A stretch of DNA of 41,656 bases from Magnetococcales bacterium (lineage in GTDB: Bacteria; Pseudomonadota; Magnetococcia; Magnetococcales; JADFYX01), in contig JADFZS010000041.1 of NCBI GenBank assembly GCA_015232405.1, positions 1 to 41,656 on the forward strand, written 5' to 3'. Each line of letters opens with the position of its first letter. Position 1 is the stretch's first letter. The notes below the pieces were generated by a model that saw only the letters and a list, made by a program, of their open reading frames with translations, ran no database searches and was not told where the DNA came from. The position numbers and the translations under genes were made by a program. This document shows, one piece after another, positions 1 to 8,336 of the stretch.

Positions 1-254
1 ACAACAGCTCAAAGGCCTACACTGGGGAAAAAAAGCTGGTTAACGGTAGGTGGAGTCGAGATGCCTTTCACCTGTCACTATCAAATGTTGGGCATTTAGC
101 TGGAGGTATAGCTAAAAACTACTCCGTTGCCCCGGAGATGAGACAACCGTTTGTTGATCAGGTTATCAGAAAAAGGGCGACGGGTCAGTATGATGCTGGA
201 GTTTTTTCACAAGTACGCACCCTGCTAAAACAGAATGCCGTTAAGGATTATTGA
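1..254 (+). CDS. C-terminal fragment of an unknown protein
   Basis: An open frame enters from the left edge (codons in phase with base 3) and stops with TGA at 252-254, giving about 83 residues. The fragment is basic and polar, ends in NAVKDY, and contains a short stretch reading NVGHLAGGIAKNY. I do not recognise the family. The N-terminal part lies outside the window, so function cannot be judged. The frame stays open to the edge, and an unrelated minus-strand gene ends just 28 bases downstream, which suits a genuine gene end. Confidence 0.55.
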   Translation, partial: NSSKAYTGEKKLVNGRWSRDAFHLSLSNVGHLAGGIAKNYSVAPEMRQPFVDQVIRKRATGQYDAGVFSQVRTLLKQNAVKDY

Positions 255-282
255 ATAAATCTCCTGGATATCCTTTTGTAAA

Positions 283-798
283 TCAACAACAGCTGTTAAG
301 GGCATTTTTTAGGGGTTTATGGAGGATGTTCATGGTCTCTTCCATCAATTTGTTTGATTCATCGATGCTCATACCCTCACCACTCTCTACCACCAAAATC
401 CGATCCCATTTATCCAGAGGGTTTCCTATCCAAAGATGAAACAACCAGTTCTCTTGTCGCCAATGTCGAATTCTTGGAAGGGGACCATCGATAATATCTC
501 GGGATTTTTCTTTCAGGGTAGTGCTGTTCTCTTCTCTTTCTTCACAACAGAGATGTTTTAAAGTAGTTCTTGGGTTCCAATATGCTACTAGCTTTACAGA
601 AATTACTGTGTTTAACCATGTCGAAAGAGACTCAATTGTGGTTTGAAGATCTGGCTGGGTCTCATTGAGTAGATTATGAAGATGTTTTAAATCCAAGCTT
701 AAATTATTTGAAATCACCTGTTGTAATACCTGCCCAGAAGATATTGGTTTATCTAAGCTTTTGTCATAACCGCTATGGTGGTTGTTTCTTAGGTTCAT
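283..798 (-). CDS. Hypothetical protein, possibly GAF-like C-terminal half
   Basis: This 171-residue protein has no family I can name. The start ATG is preceded by AAAGG seven bases upstream, a good ribosome binding site, and no other strong frame competes, so it is probably real. The N-terminal half is rich in Leu, Asn and Gln and looks helical. The C-terminal half (about residues 108-168) has the pattern WLFHLWIG...WDRILVVESG followed by an acidic helix and HKPLKNAL, loosely resembling the last strand and helix of GAF-type sensor domains; that is only an impression. There is no signal peptide or membrane segment. It is divergent from lolA across a 126-base gap and convergent with the truncated gene at the left edge. 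Confidence 0.6.
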   Translation of the reverse strand: MNLRNNHHSGYDKSLDKPISSGQVLQQVISNNLSLDLKHLHNLLNETQPDLQTTIESLSTWLNTVISVKLVAYWNPRTTLKHLCCEEREENSTTLKEKSRDIIDGPLPRIRHWRQENWLFHLWIGNPLDKWDRILVVESGEGMSIDESNKLMEETMNILHKPLKNALNSCC

Positions 799-924
799 GT
801 TTATACCTTTATCAGACGTTGGTATATGTTTTTAAAAATCTAGCTCTTTGATCCTTGCGAGTAGCTTCTGGATAGAATCGCTGCTATATTTATGCCAAAC
901 CCATCTGAATACAAGGATTAAACT

Positions 925-1611
925 ATGATTTCAAAGCTGTTAAGCACTGTTAAACTGCTGGCTAGCTCACTATTTTGTCTATTAGTGGTAATTTTTTTGA
1001 CATTTTCTGCGGCCTTGGCAAAACCTGTAGATCCTGCTGTTGAAAGACTTGTCTCCTTTATTGACAGGCTGCAAACTATAGATGCTGAGTTCAACCAACA
1101 GGTAGAGGAGGCCGATGGTCACACTCCCCCTTTGAGCCGTGGTAGATTTTCGGCAAAGCGTCCCGGTCTTTTTCGTTGGGATTATACAGAGCCATTTGAA
1201 CAGATGATTCTATCTGACGGCAACTCAGTCTATTATTATGAGATTGACCTTGCCCAAGTTACTAAAACCGATGCCCATCTTTTGGAAGATACCCCAGCTG
1301 CATTTTTTGTTTCAGATAAACCATTGAGTAAAACATTTTCTTTAACAGTTGTTGAAGATAAAATTTGGAAGCTTCCCAGTGTGCGTATGGTTCCCTTAAA
1401 AGAGGGGACGGTTCAAGAGATTCTATTGACTCTTCACCCCAATAAAGATGAAGTTCTTAGTTTGACTCTTCTGGATTCTCTGGGTAACCGCTCCCGTTTT
1501 ACTTTTTTGAAAATGCGTTATAATAAAGCAATGGAGGCTGATAGATTCCAATTTCTCTTGCCCGGCGGTGTTGATCTAATTGATGATGTGGGCAATAACC
1601 AAACTAACTAG
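925..1611 (+). CDS. lolA: Outer membrane lipoprotein carrier protein LolA
   Basis: LolA is the periplasmic chaperone that takes lipoproteins released by LolCDE and hands them to the outer membrane receptor. The 228-residue product starts with a long hydrophobic signal peptide (about residues 1-32, ending SAALAKP). The mature part shows family hallmarks: an early FIDRLQTIDAEFNQQV helix, then RPGLFRWDYTEPFEQMILSDG at about residues 77-97 and a YYYEIDLAQVT strand. AAGGA lies just upstream of the ATG. It is followed 11 bases later by yajQ, so the two are probably co-transcribed. Length is typical once the signal peptide is included. Confidence 0.93.
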   Translation: MISKLLSTVKLLASSLFCLLVVIFLTFSAALAKPVDPAVERLVSFIDRLQTIDAEFNQQVEEADGHTPPLSRGRFSAKRPGLFRWDYTEPFEQMILSDGNSVYYYEIDLAQVTKTDAHLLEDTPAAFFVSDKPLSKTFSLTVVEDKIWKLPSVRMVPLKEGTVQEILLTLHPNKDEVLSLTLLDSLGNRSRFTFLKMRYNKAMEADRFQFLLPGGVDLIDDVGNNQTN

Positions 1612-1622
1612 GAGAGAGCAAA

Positions 1623-2108
1623 ATGCCCTCATTTGATATTGTATCTGAAATTGATATGCAGGAGGCCGATAATGCTGTTAATCAGGCTTCCAAAGAGATT
1701 AAACAACGTTACGATTTTAAAGGATCTAAAAGTAGCATAGAGCGAGAAGAGGCGGTTGTTACTGTAATAAGTGATGATGAGTACAAAATGGAACAGGTGA
1801 TGGATGTTCTAAAAGGCAAGTTTGTAAAGCGCAAAATTGATCCGGCAGTTTTGGATTTTTCTGAGCTGGAGCAGGCCTCTGGTGCTCTGGTGAGACAGAG
1901 AGTAACCATACGCCAAGGTATTGATAAAGAGTTGGCAAAAAAAATAGTAAAACTTATCAAAAACAGCAAAATAAAAGTTCAAGCCTCGATTCAAGGCGAA
2001 CAGGTGCGGGTAACAGGTAAAAAACGTGATGATTTGCAAGGAGTGATTGCACTTCTTAAAGAATCAAAGCTGGAGATGCCCCTGCAATATATTAATTTTA
2101 GAGATTAG
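1623..2108 (+). CDS. yajQ: YajQ family nucleotide-binding protein (DUF520)
   Basis: This 161-residue protein matches YajQ/DUF520 along its full length. It begins MPSFDIVSEIDMQEADNAV, has the RYDFKGSKSSIE segment near residue 30, and ends with the characteristic LQYINFRD. The family has two ferredoxin-like folds and binds nucleotides; in Xanthomonas a member binds cyclic di-GMP, but the role of most members is unsettled. An AGGAGAG ribosome binding site sits a few bases before the ATG. It follows lolA closely and has no membrane segment, so it is cytoplasmic. Confidence 0.95.
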   Translation: MPSFDIVSEIDMQEADNAVNQASKEIKQRYDFKGSKSSIEREEAVVTVISDDEYKMEQVMDVLKGKFVKRKIDPAVLDFSELEQASGALVRQRVTIRQGIDKELAKKIVKLIKNSKIKVQASIQGEQVRVTGKKRDDLQGVIALLKESKLEMPLQYINFRD

Positions 2109-2194
2109 GGGGTAACTATTTGGACCCAGGGTTTTAACCAGGTTTAAATGTCTGTTTAATAGGGTCTTAAATAGGTAACTAAAAAAACAATTAA
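2109..2194 (+). other. Leader region before rimO with imperfect inverted repeat
   Basis: Two arms can be aligned in opposite orientation: CTATTT at 2116-2121 with AAATAG at 2169-2174, and ACCC at 2124-2127 with GGGT at 2162-2165. They enclose about 34 bases. An A-run, not a T-run, follows on the plus strand, so it does not look like a rho-independent terminator for yajQ. It may be mRNA leader structure for rimO or chance. Confidence 0.25.
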
Positions 2195-3547
2195 ATGTCA
2201 GATACTAATAAACGGGGTTTAGTGGGGGTAATATCCTTAGGTTGTCCCAAAAACCTGGTAGATACCGAAAGGATGCTAGGACGGTTTATTGATGGTGGTT
2301 ATAGTTTAACTACAGATCCTGAAAAAGCAGATTTATTGGTGGTAAATACCTGTGGTTTCAAGGCTGATGCTGAGGAGGAGTCACGGGAGGCTATTGCCGA
2401 GATGGCAGGGATAAAAGCTAAACATCCAGGGGTGCGTCTGGTGGTTACAGGATGTCTTTCCCAACGTTATGGTGAACAGCTACTTGAAGATATTCCCCAA
2501 ATCGACCTATTAACCGGAACATCTGAATATGAAAAGTTGATCCCTATTCTAGAGGCTAATGCTCCACCACCACCAGTAGCAGAGCCAAACCCCGGTGTTG
2601 GGGAGGAGGGGCCAAGGATTTTAACCACACAGCCCCATACTGCCTATGTTAAAATTGCCGAAGGGTGTAACAATCCCTGTGCTTTTTGCATAATCCCCAA
2701 GCTTCGAGGTGCTTTTGTCTCAAGGGAACCAGAAGATATTGACAGCGAAATAGAGGCGTTGGTTGAACAGGGGGTTGTTGAGGTAAACCTGATTTCTCAA
2801 GATACCACCCTTTATGGCAGGGATCTTGACCGCCGCTTAAGTCTGGCGGATCTGCTCCATGGTTTAAAGGTAATTGAGGGGCTTGATTGGATACGACTGC
2901 TATATCTCTACCCAACCATGGTTACAGACCAACTGCTAGATGTTATAAGTGAGGATAACAACATCCTGCCGTATTTTGATATCCCTTTGCAACACAGCCA
3001 TTCGGCAGTATTAAAAAGGATGAAAAGGGCTGAACGTGAACAGGATGTATATAAATTAATCAAGCGTATTCGTAATAAAATCCCAGATGCCACCATTCGC
3101 ACCACATTTATTGTGGGATTTCCTGGTGAAAGTGCAGATGAATTTTTGCATCTATATGATTTTATTAAAGATACACGTTTTGATCATGTTGGGGTTTTTA
3201 CCTATTCTGATGAACAAGGGACAACCGCTTATGATCTGCCCGATAAAATACCCGACCACATAGCACAAGAGCGTCGCGACAAGTTGATGGCCCTGCAACA
3301 GACCATAAGCCAAGAAAAATTGGCCGCATTTGTTGGTAAAACCATCCCGGTTTTGGTGGAAGGGGTCTCTGAGGAGAATGAATGGCTTTTGGAGGGGCGA
3401 ACCATGGGCCAAGCACCGGACGTTGATGGAGTGGTGTATATTAATGATGGCTCACCAGACATTGGTAGTATAGTTGACGTTGAGATAACCGAATCCCATG
3501 AATATGATCTGGTTGGTCATCTAAAAACCCCAAGAGAAATCCATTAA
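2195..3547 (+). CDS. rimO: Ribosomal protein uS12 methylthiotransferase RimO
   Basis: RimO is a radical-SAM enzyme with two iron-sulfur clusters that adds a methylthio group to an aspartate of ribosomal protein S12. The 450-residue protein has the N-terminal UPF0004 domain with its three cysteines (SLGCPKN at about residue 17, NTCGF, TGCLSQR). The radical-SAM CxxxCxxC is C158, C162, C165, and a C-terminal TRAM-like domain ends the protein. GCPKNLVDTE and IIPKLRGAFVSR are typical of RimO rather than MiaB or MtaB. The start has only a weak upstream purine tract. rarA begins one base after the stop, so the two are surely co-transcribed. Confidence 0.95.
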   Translation: MSDTNKRGLVGVISLGCPKNLVDTERMLGRFIDGGYSLTTDPEKADLLVVNTCGFKADAEEESREAIAEMAGIKAKHPGVRLVVTGCLSQRYGEQLLEDIPQIDLLTGTSEYEKLIPILEANAPPPPVAEPNPGVGEEGPRILTTQPHTAYVKIAEGCNNPCAFCIIPKLRGAFVSREPEDIDSEIEALVEQGVVEVNLISQDTTLYGRDLDRRLSLADLLHGLKVIEGLDWIRLLYLYPTMVTDQLLDVISEDNNILPYFDIPLQHSHSAVLKRMKRAEREQDVYKLIKRIRNKIPDATIRTTFIVGFPGESADEFLHLYDFIKDTRFDHVGVFTYSDEQGTTAYDLPDKIPDHIAQERRDKLMALQQTISQEKLAAFVGKTIPVLVEGVSEENEWLLEGRTMGQAPDVDGVVYINDGSPDIGSIVDVEITESHEYDLVGHLKTPREIH

Positions 3548-3548
3548 A

Positions 3549-4880
3549 ATGTCCCGGCTCGCTCTTGCCACACAAACCTCTCCTTTGGCAGATAGAATGC
3601 GACCAAAAACATTGGCAGAGGTGATGGGGCAAGGGCATCTGACTGCCAAGGGCAAGCTTCTTTATGAAGCACTGGAAAAAAACCGTATACCATCGCTTAT
3701 TCTTTGGGGGCCACCTGGTTGTGGCAAAACCACCATTGCCAGGGTAATTGCCAATAAGACAAAATACAGATTTGAATCACTTTCAGCTGTGTTGGCTGGG
3801 GTAAAAGAGGTGCGAGAGGTGGTGGTTCGAGCAAGAGGTGAATTGGACTCTGGCGGTGTGGGGACCATACTTTTTGTTGATGAGATACACCGTTTTAACA
3901 AAGGGCAACAGGATGCTTTTTTACCTTTTGTTGAAGATGGAACCATCACCCTGATTGGAGCAACTACTGAAAATCCCTCTTTTGAGTTAAATGGTGCACT
4001 TTTATCTCGTTGTCAGGTCATGGTGCTTGAACCGTTGGGTGAAGATGATCTGCTAACACTGTTACAGCGTGCAGTTGCTGATAAAAAAGTTGGTTTTGGT
4101 GATCTGAAATTAAATTTGGCCCCGGAAGTTCTACCGGAAATTGCCAACCAAGCAAATGGTGATGCTCGTTACAGTCTTAATTTGTTGGACTCTTTTGTCG
4201 ATGTTACCAGTCAAAAAATAGCTGTAGGTGAACTCCTCAACCTTGATGATTTAAAGGAAAGTTTAAATCGTCGGGCCACTCTTTATGATAAAACCGGGGA
4301 GTTTCACTACAACCTGATTTCTGCATTTCATAAATCATTGCGTGGTTCTGATGTTGATGCCTCCCTTTATTGGTTGGCCCGGATGCTTCATGGTGGTGAG
4401 GATAGGTTGTACATACTAAGACGTATGGTTAGATTTGCTTCAGAAGATATTGGCAATGCAGATCCTCAGGCGTTGGCAATAACTCTGCAAGCCAAGGAGT
4501 CGTATAATTTTCTCGGCTCACCTGAAGGGGAGCTTGCTTTAGCTCAGGCGGTTATCTATCTAGCCTGTGCACCAAAGAGTAACAGTGCCTATGTCGCTTT
4601 TAAAAAGGCAGAAGATTGTGCAAAAAAAAATGGTTCCCTGCCACCACCTGCCCATATATTGAATGCACCCACCAAATTGATGAAAGATCTTGGTTATGGC
4701 AAAGGTTATCGTTATGCTCATGACTATGAGGGAGGAGTGGTAACACAGGAGTATATGCCAGAGCCGTTAAAAAATGAACAATTCTATCAACCAGTACTAA
4801 GAGGTTACGAGCGTGAGATTGCTCGACGGTTGGAGTATTGGCAGAAACTGAAAGGATCACAAGGGGAGCCAAAACCATGA
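3549..4880 (+). CDS. rarA: Replication-associated recombination protein A (RarA/MgsA)
   Basis: RarA is a AAA+ ATPase related to clamp-loader subunits and to eukaryotic WRNIP1; it acts at stalled replication forks. The 443-residue protein has Walker A GPPGCGKT (residues 54-61), Walker B with DEIHRFNKGQQD (from residue 111), a sensor-1 region IGATTENPSF, and the SRCQV arginine-finger region. The C-terminal half carries the MgsA tetramerisation pattern with FHKSLRGSDVDASLYWLARML and a late GYGKGYRYAHDY motif. Length is usual for the family. Its TGA overlaps the ATG of crcB (ATGA), and rimO ends one base before its start. Confidence 0.95.
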   Translation: MSRLALATQTSPLADRMRPKTLAEVMGQGHLTAKGKLLYEALEKNRIPSLILWGPPGCGKTTIARVIANKTKYRFESLSAVLAGVKEVREVVVRARGELDSGGVGTILFVDEIHRFNKGQQDAFLPFVEDGTITLIGATTENPSFELNGALLSRCQVMVLEPLGEDDLLTLLQRAVADKKVGFGDLKLNLAPEVLPEIANQANGDARYSLNLLDSFVDVTSQKIAVGELLNLDDLKESLNRRATLYDKTGEFHYNLISAFHKSLRGSDVDASLYWLARMLHGGEDRLYILRRMVRFASEDIGNADPQALAITLQAKESYNFLGSPEGELALAQAVIYLACAPKSNSAYVAFKKAEDCAKKNGSLPPPAHILNAPTKLMKDLGYGKGYRYAHDYEGGVVTQEYMPEPLKNEQFYQPVLRGYEREIARRLEYWQKLKGSQGEPKP

Positions 4881-5251
4881 AAACTATTTTATATGTCGCA
4901 ATTGGGGGTTCGGTTGGTGCAGTATTGCGCTACCTGATCTCTGGTTGGGTATATCAATGGTTGGGGCGGGGGTTTCCTTGGGGTACATTGGTTGTTAACG
5001 TGGTTGGCTCTTTTTTGATGGGGTTTCTTTTTTTTCTTTTTACACAAAGAGTTATGATAACTCTCGATCTTAGGATTGCTATACTTGTTGGAGGTTTGGG
5101 ATCTTTAACCACCTTTTCTACCTTTTCCATGGAAACATTAAACCTAATAGAGGGAGGGGCAAATCCCATCGCCTTTGCCAATATTGTTTTTAGTGTTGTT
5201 TTGACTGTATTTGCGGTTTGGCTAGGTATGTGGATGGCAAGAATGGTATGA
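4877..5251 (+). CDS. crcB: Fluoride ion channel CrcB/FluC
   Basis: CrcB/Fluc forms dimeric membrane channels that let fluoride leave the cell. I place the start at the ATG at 4877, which overlaps the rarA stop, has a GGGGAG site upstream, and gives the standard N-terminus MKTILYVAIGGSVGAVLRY. The frame is open further upstream (to 4838) but that extension lies within rarA and is not conserved-looking. The 124-residue protein has four hydrophobic segments, the GGxxGAxxRY motif, NVVGSFLMGF in helix 2 and TTFSTFSME in helix 3, all typical. No fluoride riboswitch is apparent, since its 5' side is rarA coding sequence. Confidence 0.93.
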   Translation: MKTILYVAIGGSVGAVLRYLISGWVYQWLGRGFPWGTLVVNVVGSFLMGFLFFLFTQRVMITLDLRIAILVGGLGSLTTFSTFSMETLNLIEGGANPIAFANIVFSVVLTVFAVWLGMWMARMV

Positions 5252-5286
5252 TTGTTAACAGACCTTGATTACCAGGAGGCAACTCC

Positions 5287-5307
5287 ATGGATATACATGG
5301 TCAATAA
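5287..5307 (+). other. Possible six-codon leader ORF upstream of the wbpA-like gene
   Basis: AGGAGG at 5274-5279 is a near-perfect ribosome binding site. Seven bases downstream lies an ATG that opens a six-codon frame (MDIHGQ) ending in TAA at 5305-5307. The next real start, at 5357, has only a distant GGAG 16 bases away. The arrangement could be a leader peptide that influences translation of the dehydrogenase, or a remnant of a lost gene. No attenuator hairpin is obvious. Confidence 0.25.
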
Positions 5308-5356
5308 AAAGTCCCTGTTTTTCGTTGGTATCTACTGGAGTTAATAAAAAAAACAG

Positions 5357-6664
5357 ATGAAAGATAACTTATTGGTAAAATTGCAGCAAAATAAAGCTGT
5401 TATTGGAATTATTGGGTTAGGTTATGTGGGGCTTCCATTGGCTCTTAGATATCTGGAAGAGGGGTTTGTTGTTGTCGGCTTTGATATCGACCCCAAAAAA
5501 ATTACTAAACTTGCTAGTGGTGATGCGTATATCGAACATATTGACCCTGAGCCTTTTTCTACAGCTATCAAGAACAACACATTTATAGCAACTACTGATT
5601 TTACAAAAATAAAAACAGTGGATGCTATTATCCTATGTGTACCAACACCTCTCAATAAAAACAGGGAACCTGATCTCAGTTTTGTTACAGGTTCTCTCAA
5701 TAATATCACCCCAAATATGCGTCCTGGTCAGGTCATATCCCTTGAGAGTACAACATATCCTGGGACTACCAAGGAGGTTATGTTGCCGCTAATTGAAGCG
5801 TCTGGATATACGGTTGGTATAGATACATTTGTAATTTACTCTCCTGAACGTGAAGATCCGGCAAATCCCGACTTTACAACCAAAACAATCCCCAAGGTTG
5901 TGGGCGGCACTACCCCGAACTGTATGGAGATCGGGCAGGCCCTTTATGAGAAAATTATCGATGTTGTTGTTCCGGTATCATCAACCGGAGCCGCTGAGAT
6001 GGTGAAAATATTAGAAAATACATTTCGTTCAGTTAACATTGCCTTGGTTAACGAACTGAAAATAGTGGCTGATCGTATGGGGCTTGATATATTTGAGGTT
6101 ATAAGAGCCGCTTCTACCAAACCTTTTGGTTATACACCTTTTTATCCCGGCCCTGGACTTGGGGGGCACTGTATACCCATCGACCCTTTCTATCTAACAT
6201 GGAAAGCTCGTGAATATGGAATAAATACCCGTTTTATTGAGTTGGCTGGTGAGGTTAACACTGCCATGCCGGATTTTGTATTGGGAAAAATAGTTACTGC
6301 TTTAAACAATATTTCCCGCTCTGTTCGTGGCTCGCGGATTTTGGTATTGGGTTTGGCATACAAAAAAAATGTGGATGATGTAAGGGAATCTCCCAGTTTT
6401 GTACTTTTGGAGAGATTACAGGAGTTGGGGGCCCAGGTTGACTATTCTGATCCCCATGTTCCAGTTACACCGGTTATGCGCGCTCACTCCATAACTTTAA
6501 AAAGTGTAGAGCTGACTCCCCAGGTGATAAATTCATACGACTGTATTTTAGTTGCAACAGATCATGACCGTTTTGATTGGGATATGATCAAGCAAAATGC
6601 TAAATTGCTTATTGACCCTCGGGGCGTTTTCCAAGCTGATGATACAAAAATTTATCGGGCATAA
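5357..6664 (+). CDS. wbpA: UDP-N-acetyl-D-glucosamine/mannosamine 6-dehydrogenase (WbpA-like)
   Basis: The 435-residue protein belongs to the UDP-glucose/GDP-mannose dehydrogenase family, which oxidises C6 of a nucleotide sugar in two NAD-dependent steps. It has the N-terminal Rossmann motif GLGYVG (residues 20-25), the central helix [15 protein letters not shown], and the catalytic cysteine C272 in the [12 protein letters not shown] motif. The third domain includes [17 protein letters not shown]. These details fit the N-acetylhexosamine (WbpA/TviB) branch rather than UDP-glucose dehydrogenases. The product would be a UDP-HexNAc uronic acid for O-antigen or capsule. The algA-like gene follows on the same strand after about 46 bases, so both likely serve polysaccharide synthesis. 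The exact substrate is inferred. Confidence 0.87.
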   Translation: MKDNLLVKLQQNKAVIGIIGLGYVGLPLALRYLEEGFVVVGFDIDPKKITKLASGDAYIEHIDPEPFSTAIKNNTFIATTDFTKIKTVDAIILCVPTPLNKNREPDLSFVTGSLNNITPNMRPGQVISLESTTYPGTTKEVMLPLIEASGYTVGIDTFVIYSPEREDPANPDFTTKTIPKVVGGTTPNCMEIGQALYEKIIDVVVPVSSTGAAEMVKILENTFRSVNIALVNELKIVADRMGLDIFEVIRAASTKPFGYTPFYPGPGLGGHCIPIDPFYLTWKAREYGINTRFIELAGEVNTAMPDFVLGKIVTALNNISRSVRGSRILVLGLAYKKNVDDVRESPSFVLLERLQELGAQVDYSDPHVPVTPVMRAHSITLKSVELTPQVINSYDCILVATDHDRFDWDMIKQNAKLLIDPRGVFQADDTKIYRA

Positions 6665-6710
6665 TTATTACCACCTTGCAATAGCATAACAAGATTTGAG
6701 AGTTGATTTG

Positions 6711-8141
6711 ATGAGAGAAGGAAAGTTGGTTCCGGTAATACTATCGGGAGGCTCTGGGACTCGTCTTTGGCCTCTATCTAGAGATATCTATCCCAAACAA
6801 TTTTTGCCACTTGTTGGTGAAGAGTCGCTATTTCAGACAACGCTTCGCCGACTACAAGGGGTTAAAGATATTGCCCCACCACTAGTTATCTGTAACAAAC
6901 AGCACCGTTTTTTGGTTGCTGAACAGGCAAGAAAGTTAGACCTAACCCCAGAATCGATTATTTTGGAACCCGTAGGTCGCAACACAGCACCAGCCACAGC
7001 TTGTGCTGCTTTGATTGCTGTACAAAAAGATCCTGACTCAATTCTATTGGTTTTACCAGCAGACCATATAATTCAAAATGTTGCTGTTTATCAAAAGCAG
7101 CTCACCTTGGGGGTTGCTCAGGCTAGCCAAGGCAAACTTGTCACTTTTGGTATTGTTCCTACACAACCCCAAACTGGATTTGGTTATATTAAAAGGGGTG
7201 ATAAGAGTGCTGATGCCAGTGGCTATAAGGTAGCCAGCTTTGTTGAAAAGCCCGACTTAAAGAGAGCCAAAAAATATCTTGAATCTGGTGAATATTATTG
7301 GAACAGCGGCATGTTTATGTTTAAGGCCGATAAATTTTTGCAAGAGCTTGCCAGACTGTCTCCTGAAATATTACAAGCATGTAAAGAGGCGGTGGATAAG
7401 GCCCATGCAGATTTAGATTTTCTGCGCCTTGATAATGATGCGTTTTATAAATGTCCAAAAGATTCAATAGATTATGCAGTTATGGAGAAGACTCCAAAAT
7501 CAGTGGTGATTCCCCTTGATGCAGGTTGGAGTGATGTTGGCTCCTGGTCAGCACTATGGGATGTGGGTAAAAAAGATGAAAATAACAATGTGCTATCTGG
7601 AGATGTTATTCTTGAGGATAGCTCTGACTGTTATATCAACGCCAGTCACCGCTTGGTTGCAGGAGTAGGTCTTTCAGATCATGTGATAATAGAGACATCC
7701 GACTCACTATTTGTCGCTCCTAAATCCCAGGTGCAAAAGGTTAAATCCATAGTTGAGAGATTAAAAAGCCAAGATCGCATTGAGACCCAGTGTCATCGTA
7801 AGGTATTTCGTCCGTGGGGGTCTTATGAATCCATATCCGCAGCTAAGGGGTTTCAGGTTAAACTTATTACTGTTAACCCTGGGGCGGTGCTGTCACTGCA
7901 ACTACACCACTATAGAGCAGAACATTGGGTTGTGGTACGGGGCAGAGCAAAGGTTACCAGAGGTGAAGAAATTTTGGAGTTGGTTGAAGATCAATCAACA
8001 TATATTCCTCTTGGTGTTAAGCACCGTTTGGAAAATTCTGGTAGCTCTCCTTTGGAGTTGATTGAGGTGCAAAGTGGCAGTTATCTAGGTGAAGATGATA
8101 TTGTCCGATTTGAAGATCTGTATGGTAGGGCCTCTAATTAG
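6711..8141 (+). CDS. algA: Bifunctional mannose-1-phosphate guanylyltransferase/mannose-6-phosphate isomerase
   Basis: This enzyme (also called ManC, CpsB or XanB) makes mannose-6-phosphate from fructose-6-phosphate and then GDP-mannose from mannose-1-phosphate. The N-terminal nucleotidyltransferase domain shows LSGGSGTRLWPLSR and PKQFLPL within the first 35 residues, then LPADHII and FVEKP. The C-terminal type II isomerase cupin has RPWGSYESI and LQLHHYRAEHWVVVRG, ending IVRFEDLYGR. I chose ATG 6711 (476 residues); a TTG at 6696 is in frame but adds only five residues and lacks a better binding site. It follows the wbpA-like gene and supplies the mannose-type precursor for the same kind of glycan. 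Confidence 0.92.
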   Translation: MREGKLVPVILSGGSGTRLWPLSRDIYPKQFLPLVGEESLFQTTLRRLQGVKDIAPPLVICNKQHRFLVAEQARKLDLTPESIILEPVGRNTAPATACAALIAVQKDPDSILLVLPADHIIQNVAVYQKQLTLGVAQASQGKLVTFGIVPTQPQTGFGYIKRGDKSADASGYKVASFVEKPDLKRAKKYLESGEYYWNSGMFMFKADKFLQELARLSPEILQACKEAVDKAHADLDFLRLDNDAFYKCPKDSIDYAVMEKTPKSVVIPLDAGWSDVGSWSALWDVGKKDENNNVLSGDVILEDSSDCYINASHRLVAGVGLSDHVIIETSDSLFVAPKSQVQKVKSIVERLKSQDRIETQCHRKVFRPWGSYESISAAKGFQVKLITVNPGAVLSLQLHHYRAEHWVVVRGRAKVTRGEEILELVEDQSTYIPLGVKHRLENSGSSPLELIEVQSGSYLGEDDIVRFEDLYGRASN

Positions 8142-8336
8142 GATAAAATAGTGTTGTTATATGTATATCTTACCTGTTTCAAGCATTCATTAATATATAT
8201 TATTGTAAGCTAGAAGCAACTTTAAAAAAAGATCCATTTGAGCTAAGCCTAGTTTGTGTTAACTTATCGATTTGTATTGGCGTGAATCTATGACCATGCC
8301 ATATTTATGTGAACTTTAGCCGATAGTTGATGCCGA

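Noticed and set aside
4838-4876. Upstream extension of crcB
   Set aside because: It lies entirely within rarA in another frame, adds a non-family N-terminus, and the ATG at 4877 with GGGGAG is clearly better.
8276-8305. Possible sigma-54 promoter before the ExeA-like gene (TTGGCGTGA followed by ATGCC)
   Set aside because: The GG and GC elements are not ten bases apart as sigma-54 promoters require, so the match fails.
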